Source of the DNA: Tessaracoccus massiliensis
GTDB taxonomy: Bacteria; Actinomycetota; Actinomycetes; Propionibacteriales; Propionibacteriaceae
Assembly (NCBI RefSeq): GCF_000826065.2
Contig: NZ_LN623542.1
Span: forward strand, 30,714-94,713
Direction of reading: 5' to 3'
DNA: 64,000 nt
In this document: piece by piece, positions 58,721-64,000 of the stretch
How the letters are laid out: each line of letters begins with the position of its first letter
Position numbering within the stretch: position 1 is the stretch's first letter
Made by a program: the position numbers and the translations under genes
Notes under the pieces: generated by a model
Seen by the model: only the letters and a program-made list of their open reading frames with translations
Databases searched by the model: none
Told to the model about the DNA's origin: nothing

Positions 58721-59095
58721 GTGGGCGGCGTGTCCATGGTGGCCTCCGAAGCGATCGTCACGGGCAAAGTGGAGGCGCAGCCGGCGGCCAGGGAGATCAA
58801 CGGATTCGAGGCCAACCCGGCCGAGGTGCGCATGATCGGGGACCGCTGGACGGCCCTGGCCGAGTTCATGGGCGACCTCACCAACCACCCGGAGGCGGAC
58901 ATGGGCCTCTTCGAGAACGCGCAGCGACCGCAACAGGCGCTCGGCCAACAGCTCAACGAGTGGCGCAAGGGCGCCGTCGGCGAGTTTGAGGCGATGGCCA
59001 AACGGCTGCATGAGACGGCCGCCGGGTACGAGACAGTCGACGACGAAGGCGTGGCGGAGATCCGCCGCGCAGGGGCAGGGAGCGTGACCCAGTGA
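58721..59095 (+). CDS. WXG100-like protein with C-terminal YxxxD
   Basis: 124 residues from GTG 58721 (AGGA 7 nt upstream); GTG 58730 and ATG 58736 are alternatives. Two helices flank NEWRKGAVGEFEAMAKRLHE, a W-x-x-G variant of the WXG100 turn followed by the usual aromatic residue. The C-terminal helix has YETVD (Tyr 22 residues from the end), matching the type VII secretion signal and the spacing in the 5892-6227 product. Likely secreted with the next gene's product. Confidence 0.65.
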   Translation: MGGVSMVASEAIVTGKVEAQPAAREINGFEANPAEVRMIGDRWTALAEFMGDLTNHPEADMGLFENAQRPQQALGQQLNEWRKGAVGEFEAMAKRLHETAAGYETVDDEGVAEIRRAGAGSVTQ

Positions 59096-59919
59096 CTCAG
59101 GCCATGATCATGGAGATCGTCACCGCCAACGTGGAGGAGTTGCGCAGATTCCACCCCAAGCGGCTGGTGGCCAAGCAGGCGGAGTATGAAACGGTCCGCG
59201 ACGCCCTCGACACCCTCCAACGCGCCGCGCAGCAGGTGCTGCAGGCGGACCTTAAGCAGAGCCAGCGGGCCGCGCAGGAGATCGCCCGCGAGTACCCCGT
59301 GATGCAGACGTTCATCGGCTACCTCGTGGCCGACGGCGAACGCAACGCCCGCACAGACCTGGAGGAGGCGATGGGCGAGCTCCGCAAGGTCGCCGACGAG
59401 CGGCTCAGCAAGCACTCCTACGTGCCGCAACGCCTCGAGGAGCAGCGCGACGAGGTGCTCGTCCAGGCGCAGAAGCTCGACGACGTGGTCCCCCAGGCCG
59501 AGGCGTTCAAGGACACCGGCACCTGGCTGGGCGAGGCCGCGCAGGGCTACCGCGACACCACCGAGGTGCAGATGAACGCCCTGGCTGAGTACGCGGACAT
59601 CACCCGCCGCTCGGCTCACTACCTCGACGAGGCCGCCACCCTGCACCGCGCCGCGTTCTACGTGTGCGCCGAGACGCTGAACCAGGCCGCCCGGACGATC
59701 GACGCGCTGGTGGAAGGCGACGCGAACCACCTCTTCTCCCGCATCCGCCAGTCCATCTCCCTGATCAACCGCGCCACCAGCGACCTGTCGCGCGACATCG
59801 ACAGCGCGCAGCGCGGCGCCCCCGCCTCGGAGTTGGCCCGCGGGATGGAGGACCTCCTCCGCGACGCCGAGGTGCTCACCGAGCCCACCTGGCCCGCCAG
59901 CGGCGACGACACACCGTGA
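59092..59919 (+). CDS. Long WXG-motif helical protein of cassette 2
   Basis: 275 residues, almost all helix with heptad-like patterning (ADLKQSQRAAQEIAREY, TDLEEAMGELRKVADERLSK). At 145-147 it has a true W-L-G turn (TGTWLGEAAQGYRDTT, W-x-G-x-A-A-x-x-Y), then two more helices. No toxin domain or transmembrane segment. GTG start overlaps the previous stop. It probably pairs with the small WXG100-like product. Confidence 0.62.
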   Translation: MTQAMIMEIVTANVEELRRFHPKRLVAKQAEYETVRDALDTLQRAAQQVLQADLKQSQRAAQEIAREYPVMQTFIGYLVADGERNARTDLEEAMGELRKVADERLSKHSYVPQRLEEQRDEVLVQAQKLDDVVPQAEAFKDTGTWLGEAAQGYRDTTEVQMNALAEYADITRRSAHYLDEAATLHRAAFYVCAETLNQAARTIDALVEGDANHLFSRIRQSISLINRATSDLSRDIDSAQRGAPASELARGMEDLLRDAEVLTEPTWPASGDDTP

Positions 59920-60515
59920 CCGAGCGCACCATCGCGTGCGAGGACCGGGACTTCACCCAGTGGCGCGGCGCTGCCGAACATGTGCTGATCTGGGCGGTGC
60001 TGGTGGATGTCGACGGCGTGCGCGCCGCCGTCGAACAGGCCCGGGCGCGCTGGGCCGATGTGCTGCTGCCCAGGTATGACCGCCAGCCGCACGTGACCGT
60101 CGGCTACGGGGGCCCGCTTCCCGCGGTGGGCGCGGCGCCTGCGGATCCGGTCTACACCCAGGAGCGGGCGGAGTCGGACCGGGCTGCATTGGAGCGCTTG
60201 GCGTTGGCGCCGTTCGAGGTGAGGGTCGGCGGTTGGGGGAGCTTCCAGATGTCGCCGTACCTGCGGGCGGAGGCACCGGAGCTTGAGATGCTGGCCGGGG
60301 CGCTGGGCGAGGGCCGGCGTCGGCCGTACGTGCCGCATGTGACCATCGGGCTGTACTCAATCTCCGTTCCCCTGGCGGAGGTTGCCGCCCGCGCCGAGGG
60401 ATGGGTATCGCCTGCGGTGACGGTGCCGGTGTCGCGGGTGAGCTTGCTGCGGTACGAGGCGGCTGATGTCGCGGGTCCTTTGGAGGAGGTCGCGGCGGTG
60501 GAGCTACGTGGCTAG
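59916..60515 (+). CDS. 2H phosphoesterase superfamily protein
   Basis: 199 residues. Two H-x-T motifs, RQPHVTVGYGG and VPHVTIGLYS, define the 2H superfamily (LigT/ThpR-like RNA cyclic phosphodiesterases). The GTG start overlaps the stop of the WXG-motif gene, so it is translated with the cassette. It could act on cyclic nucleotide or RNA ends; its presence in a secretion cassette is unexplained. Overlaps the convergent cobS gene by 12 bp. Confidence 0.8.
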   Translation: MTERTIACEDRDFTQWRGAAEHVLIWAVLVDVDGVRAAVEQARARWADVLLPRYDRQPHVTVGYGGPLPAVGAAPADPVYTQERAESDRAALERLALAPFEVRVGGWGSFQMSPYLRAEAPELEMLAGALGEGRRRPYVPHVTIGLYSISVPLAEVAARAEGWVSPAVTVPVSRVSLLRYEAADVAGPLEEVAAVELRG

Positions 60516-61262
60516 GGCGAAGGCGACGAGGAACACCAACTGGGTGACCTCGATCAGCGACCCGAACGTGTCGCCCGTCCAACCGCCGAGCCGCCGCAGC
60601 AGGTGCCAGGCCCACAGCGCACCCACGAGCGACGCTGCCGCCAACCCGATCCCAGCGGCCAACGCGGCCCCGAGGCCGCCGACCCACCACGCGGCGCCGA
60701 GGATCACGACCCCCACTGCGGCGGCGGTGAGCGCAGCCGTCACCGGCCGGGTCACGCCGACGAACAGCGCGCCGAAGCCCTCCGCGCGCGCCGAACGATG
60801 CGACGTCGTGGCCAACGTCACCGCCAACCTCCCGGTCGCCGCGGCCCCGGCCAGGGCGACGGCGCCCAGCAACGCGTCGGGCATCGAGGCGAGCGCGGCT
60901 GCGTCGACCAGCAGCACCAGCACCAGCACGGCGACCCCCATCGGCCCCACGTCGGACTTGCGCATGATCCGCAGCGCCTCCTCCGGCGGGCGGCGGGAGC
61001 CGAGGCCGTCCGCGGTGTCGGCCACGCCGTCGAGGTGCAGGGCCCCGGTGACGGCGGCGACGACGGCGAGACCCAGCATGGCGCCCAACAGCGGGCCCGC
61101 GAGGTGCCACGCGCCCCACAGCACTCCCCCGGCCGCGGCGCCGATCAGCAGCCCCAGCCACGGGAACCCGGCCATGGCGCGGCGAGCGGTGCCGCGGTCC
61201 ACGTCGAACGGCCGCACGGGGATGACGGTGAACAGCCCCGTCGCCGCGCCGAGCGGGTTCAT
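60504..61262 (-). CDS. cobS: Adenosylcobinamide-GDP ribazoletransferase
   Basis: 252 residues, polytopic membrane enzyme that joins adenosylcobinamide-GDP and alpha-ribazole, the last step of B12 synthesis. The family motif ALHLDGVADTADGLGSRRPP and the RIMRKSDVGPMGVAVLVL segment are intact. ATG 61262 overlaps the cobU stop (ATGA). B12 synthesis fits propionic-acid bacteria. Confidence 0.95.
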   Translation of the reverse strand: MNPLGAATGLFTVIPVRPFDVDRGTARRAMAGFPWLGLLIGAAAGGVLWGAWHLAGPLLGAMLGLAVVAAVTGALHLDGVADTADGLGSRRPPEEALRIMRKSDVGPMGVAVLVLVLLVDAAALASMPDALLGAVALAGAAATGRLAVTLATTSHRSARAEGFGALFVGVTRPVTAALTAAAVGVVILGAAWWVGGLGAALAAGIGLAAASLVGALWAWHLLRRLGGWTGDTFGSLIEVTQLVFLVAFALAT

Positions 61263-61801
61263 GCCCACCGCCTCGCGATCCCGGCCACGCAGAACCACAC
61301 CTCATCCACCGCCGCGGCGATGCGGGCGTTGAGGCGCCCCAACTCGTCGCGGTACAGCCGGCCCGAGGCGGTGGCGGGCACCACGCCGAGGCCCACCTCG
61401 TTGGTCACGAGGATCACGGTGCGCGTCGTGCCCCGCACCGCCTGCTCCAGTTCGGCCACCCTGGCGGCGACCTCATCGCGCCAGCCGGCCGTGTCGTCCC
61501 AGGCGCCTGCGGCGTCGAGTACACGGTCGAACCAGACGGCCAGGCAGTCGATCAGCACGGGCGCGTCGTCGTCATTGTTGAGCACGGCAGCCAGGTCGAG
61601 CGTCTCGGTGGTGCGCCACGTCCCCGGGCGCCGCTCACGGTGCAGCGCCACGCGCGCAGCCCACTCGGAGTCGCCGTCGACGACGGAGGTGGCCACGTAC
61701 TCCACCTCGGCGACCCCGCCGAACTGCGCCTCGGCCCACGTCGATTTCCCCGAACGCGCGCCGCCCACCACCAGCGCCGTGCCCTCGCCGCTGAACTGCA
61801 T
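61259..61801 (-). CDS. cobU: Adenosylcobinamide kinase / guanylyltransferase
   Basis: 180 residues. P-loop VVGGARSGKSTWAEAQF, guanylylated-His region ALHRERRPGTWRTTETLDL, and VTNEVGLGVVPATASGRLYR. Start ATG 61801 chosen because AAGGAG lies 6 nt upstream; ATG 61807 sits on the ribosome site itself. Works directly before CobS. Confidence 0.95.
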   Translation of the reverse strand: MQFSGEGTALVVGGARSGKSTWAEAQFGGVAEVEYVATSVVDGDSEWAARVALHRERRPGTWRTTETLDLAAVLNNDDDAPVLIDCLAVWFDRVLDAAGAWDDTAGWRDEVAARVAELEQAVRGTTRTVILVTNEVGLGVVPATASGRLYRDELGRLNARIAAAVDEVWFCVAGIARRWA

Positions 61802-61842
61802 GCTCATCTCCTTCCACGCGTCCATCCAACCAGACGCACCCC

Positions 61843-61871
61843 TTCTAGAAAGATGGGAGAGTGTCTAGAAT
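61843..61871 (+). promoter_or_regulatory. vapBC promoter and probable autoregulatory operator
   Basis: TAGAAT (61866-61871) ends 6 nt before the vapB ATG. The word TCTAGAA occurs twice, at 61844-61850 (inside palindrome TTCTAGAA) and 61864-61870, 20 bp apart, and overlaps the -10 box: the layout of a VapBC-bound operator. Confidence 0.5.
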
Positions 61872-61877
61872 TGAGTC

Positions 61878-62126
61878 ATGGCTCTCTCCATCAAGACCGA
61901 CGAGGCGGACGCGCTGGCCCGTGCGCTGTCTGAACGCACCGGCGAGACGCTCACCGCAGCCGTGACCAACGCGCTGCGGGAGCGACTCAACAGGGTCTCC
62001 GCACAAAACCCCCGGCGCTATCTCGACGGGATCGACAACCTGGCTGAAGACTTCCGACGGCACGCCACCTCGGGCCCCAGCGACGATGAGATCATCGGCT
62101 ACGACGCCGCGGGCCTGCCCCGATGA
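61878..62126 (+). CDS. vapB: VapB-type antitoxin (Rv0623 family)
   Basis: 82 residues. Ribbon-helix-helix N-terminus ALSIKTDEADALARALSERT, GETLTAAVTNALRERL, and an acidic toxin-binding tail. It neutralises the VapC encoded downstream (ATGA overlap). The leaderless start follows the TAGAAT box at 61866. Confidence 0.88.
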   Translation: MALSIKTDEADALARALSERTGETLTAAVTNALRERLNRVSAQNPRRYLDGIDNLAEDFRRHATSGPSDDEIIGYDAAGLPR

Positions 62127-62506
62127 TCGTCGTCGACCCGTCCGCCATCGTCGCGGTGCTGATGGGCGAACCGGAGGCCCCACGTGTCAAGGCTGCGCTC
62201 GAGGCTGCGCACACCCGAATGATCAGCGCCGCCTCCGTGGTGGAATTGGGCATCGTGGTGGAATCCCGCACCGGCGGCCGCACACCGGTGGAGAGAGTCC
62301 TGCAGCGCTTCGAACTGAGTATCGAGCCGCTCGACCAGGCGCAATCCATGACAGCCATGGAGGCGTGGCGCCGGTTCGGGAAAGGCAACCACCCGGCGCA
62401 GTTGAACCTGGGAGACTGCTATTCCTACGCCCTGGCAGCGGTGCGGGGCGTGCCGCTCCTGTTCGTCGGCAGCGACTTCACCCAGACTGACATCATCGCC
62501 GCCTGA
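62123..62506 (+). CDS. vapC: VapC PIN-domain ribonuclease toxin
   Basis: 127 residues. Acidic active site: Asp in IVVDPSAIVAVL, Glu in ASVVELGIVV, Asp in LNLGDCYSYALA and Asp in FVGSDFTQTDI. All four positions are intact, so the toxin is likely functional. Forms a module with vapB. Confidence 0.9.
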   Translation: MIVVDPSAIVAVLMGEPEAPRVKAALEAAHTRMISAASVVELGIVVESRTGGRTPVERVLQRFELSIEPLDQAQSMTAMEAWRRFGKGNHPAQLNLGDCYSYALAAVRGVPLLFVGSDFTQTDIIAA

Positions 62507-62511
62507 GTCTC

Positions 62512-62517
62512 TAGGGT
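62512..62517 (+). promoter_or_regulatory. -10 box (TAGGGT) of the rRNA methyltransferase-like gene
   Basis: TAGGGT ends 7 nt before ATG 62525; the intervening GGGGGCC is not a ribosome site at usable distance. Predicts a leaderless or nearly leaderless transcript. Confidence 0.4.
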
Positions 62518-62524
62518 GGGGGCC

Positions 62525-63523
62525 ATGAGAGACGCGGTAGACGACCTGATCTGGGACGAGGCCCCCAAGGAGGCCGCGGCCATCGCCATCCTCGACGCCC
62601 CAGCGCTGGTCGACGACGCCCTCAGCATCACCGGTGACGTGCGCGTGTTCTGCGACGACTGGCGCGACGCCATGCAGGTGACGCCGGAACTCCTGGTGGA
62701 GAGCCCCGACGACATGGCCGGCGTCGATCTGGCCCTCGCCCGCCTCCCGAAGAGCCTCGCCGCGCTGGATCAGCACGCCGCCGTCGTGCAGGGCGCGCAG
62801 GATGTCACCTACCTGGGCGGGGCCCGCATCAGGCACATGAACCGCTCCATGAACGAGGTGCTGGCCAAGCACTTCGCGGCCGTGGCGGCGTCGCTGGGGC
62901 GCTCGAAGTCGCGTGTGCTGCGCGCCTGGGGCCCGCAGGGGCTCGATTCCGACTGGCCGAAGGTACGCGAACACGAAGACCTCGGCTTCGCCGTGGCCGC
63001 CTACGGGGCGACGTTCGGCGGCACGAAGATCGACCCCGGAACCCGCCTGCTGCTCGCCACCCTGGCAGGGGGCGGCGACCTCGGCCCCCTCGAGGCCGTC
63101 GACGTGCTCGACTGGGGCTGCGGCAACGGCACTGTGGCCATGTGGCTGGCGAAGGAGGGATTCGACAACGTGCTGGCGCGCGACGTGAGTTGGTCCGCCG
63201 TCGCCGCCACCGCCGTCGCAGCGGAGGTCAACGGGGCCGACGTGGACCCCACCTGGGGCGAGGGCCTGGCCGGCTACGAGGACGACTCCCTGGACGCCAT
63301 CGTGACCAACCCGCCGTTCCACCAGGGCGTCGCGAAGGACTCCACCGACACCATGACGATGTTCGCCGACGCCGCCCGCGTGCTGCGCCCCGGCGGGCAG
63401 CTGTGGTGCGTCTACAACTCGCACCTGCCGTACCGGAGGGCGCTCAATGAGTCGCTGGGCCCGACGCGGGTGGTCGCACAGGACCGGGCCTACACCGTCG
63501 TGGTGTCGACGGCGCGGGGATAG
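62525..63523 (+). CDS. RsmC/RlmG-like guanine-N2 methyltransferase
   Basis: 332 residues. A degenerate N-terminal copy of the fold is followed by the active domain with DVLDWGCGNGTVAMWLAKEG and the catalytic DAIVTNPPFHQGVAKDS (N-P-P-F-H). This two-lobed layout and motif mark the 16S/23S rRNA guanine N2-methyltransferases. Start ATG 62525 is preferred over in-frame GTG 62516 because the -10 box overlaps the latter. Confidence 0.87.
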   Translation: MRDAVDDLIWDEAPKEAAAIAILDAPALVDDALSITGDVRVFCDDWRDAMQVTPELLVESPDDMAGVDLALARLPKSLAALDQHAAVVQGAQDVTYLGGARIRHMNRSMNEVLAKHFAAVAASLGRSKSRVLRAWGPQGLDSDWPKVREHEDLGFAVAAYGATFGGTKIDPGTRLLLATLAGGGDLGPLEAVDVLDWGCGNGTVAMWLAKEGFDNVLARDVSWSAVAATAVAAEVNGADVDPTWGEGLAGYEDDSLDAIVTNPPFHQGVAKDSTDTMTMFADAARVLRPGGQLWCVYNSHLPYRRALNESLGPTRVVAQDRAYTVVVSTARG

Positions 63524-63556
63524 GGACGGGCTAGCTGCGGGGACAGGTAGCAGGGG

Positions 63557-63620
63557 AAGCTGCGGGGGTCCTTCGTCGTCGTGTCGCCGTCCTCGTTCCT
63601 CGGACGCGACGCTCAGGGAC
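63557..63620. repeat. Partial copy of the GCTCAGGGACC palindrome family
   Basis: CTGCGGGGGTCCTTCGTCG (about 63559) and GCGACGCTCAGGGACC (63606-63621) match one half of the 152-bp palindrome at 31548-31699. Confidence 0.6.
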
Positions 63621-63689
63621 CGATCAGGCGGCTCACAGGAACCACATAGACTTCGAGAGTTACCTGGTGGTGCACGCAAGGAGACCCCC

Positions 63690-64000
63690 ATGAGCAACAC
63701 GAACGAGCCGAAGCCCTGGAGCCTCGAGGCCTGGCAGACCGAAGGCACGCCGCGCGACCCTGAACCCACGCCACAGGCGACCCCGCCCACCTCCGCGCAC
63801 CAGCCGCCCCCGACCCGGCCGTCGTTCCAGCAGTCCGGCCCGTCACTCCAGCCCTCCGCCCAGCGAGCGCCCTTCGGGCAGCAGCAGCGCCCGGCCTTCC
63901 AGCCCTTCTCGTACCCACCCCCGCAGCCCCCGCGCCCGCAGGGCGGTGCCACCGACGCCACACCGAAGCCCAAGCGCAGGGGTGGCGCGCGAGCCGCGGG
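63690..64000 (+). CDS. Pro/Gln-rich protein, N-terminal part
   Basis: The first 103 codons of a gene that leaves the window. Opens MSNTNEPKPWSLEAWQTEG, then runs of Pro, Gln, Ser and Thr (QPPPTRPSFQQSGPSLQPSA), ending in a basic stretch (KPKRRGGARAAG) that usually precedes a membrane helix. AAGGAG precedes the ATG. Such an N-terminus is common in HtrA-like serine proteases and LytR-type proteins of actinobacteria, but no domain is visible. Confidence 0.6.
   Translation, partial: MSNTNEPKPWSLEAWQTEGTPRDPEPTPQATPPTSAHQPPPTRPSFQQSGPSLQPSAQRAPFGQQQRPAFQPFSYPPPQPPRPQGGATDATPKPKRRGGARAA

Noticed and set aside
62099..63973. 624-codon minus-strand open frame
   Set aside because: Antisense to vapC and the rRNA methyltransferase, both of which have intact motifs.

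Overview
The window is high-G+C actinobacterial chromosome. A WhiB regulator, GTP-dependent PEP carboxykinase, a Tad-type pilus locus, WXG100-like genes and many leaderless starts all fit. Gene content and order recall the topA-tad-nth-whiB4-ponA2 and recR-ybaB-dnaX blocks of mycobacteria, while the glucitol-type PTS, GTP-PEPCK and the GGTTGAGCC repeat family suggest Propionibacteriaceae (Tessaracoccus-like). The lineage is an inference from gene content; nothing was searched.

Layout. 1-4.3 kb: 5' end of topA, a PadR/HAAS membrane-protein pair, an NPPF methyltransferase, an aldo-keto reductase. 4.3-16.6 kb: a Tad/Flp pilus locus (three small TadE/pilin-like genes, then a DUF1998 helicase, tadC, tadB, tadA/cpaF, ssd). 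It is split by an accessory island at 5.4-9.95 kb that carries a WXG100-like cassette, a complete IS3-family element with a 4-bp target duplication inside an AAA ATPase gene, and fragments of other insertion sequences. 16.7-24.4 kb: housekeeping genes (holin-like membrane protein, DUF4177, RidA, endonuclease III, TlpA-like lipoprotein, CoA pyrophosphatase, WhiB4-like, PonA2-like, metallophosphoesterase). 24.45-24.88 kb: tRNA-Pro(CGG) followed by three tandem units of about 121 bp, each ending in a degenerate copy of the tRNA 3' half. 24.9-34.8 kb: paired lipoproteins, pckG, a membrane-anchored glutaredoxin, amidohydrolase, Gfo/Idh oxidoreductase, long palindromes and a PacL-type P-type ATPase.

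34.8-45 kb: one long minus-strand operon encodes a complete dedicated glucitol-family PTS (gpsA-like, gutR, gutM, IIC, IIBC, IIA, araM-like, HPr, Enzyme I), facing a divergent HAD phosphatase. 45-54 kb: an ABC-2 exporter, SDR, APH(6)-like kinase, PepSY lipoprotein, recR-ybaB-dnaX and the SRP RNA. 54-64 kb: asparaginase, L,D-transpeptidase, tRNA-Ser(GGA), a frameshifted lipoprotein, a second WXG100-like cassette ending in a 2H phosphoesterase, cobS-cobU, vapBC, a 16S/23S-type rRNA methyltransferase and the start of a Pro/Gln-rich protein.

The most unusual signals are: the tRNA-Pro-anchored array with covarying, mutually exclusive hairpins; three coding genes (ptsI, tadB, ssd) each knocked out of frame by a short tandem duplication (197, 92 and 74 bp, all 2 mod 3); two paralogous YbaB-like/WXG100-like cassettes without visible secretion machinery; dispersed palindromic repeats that supply stop codons to neighbouring genes; and the polyol PTS operon, which pairs two glycerol-phosphate-type dehydrogenases with a HAD phosphatase.
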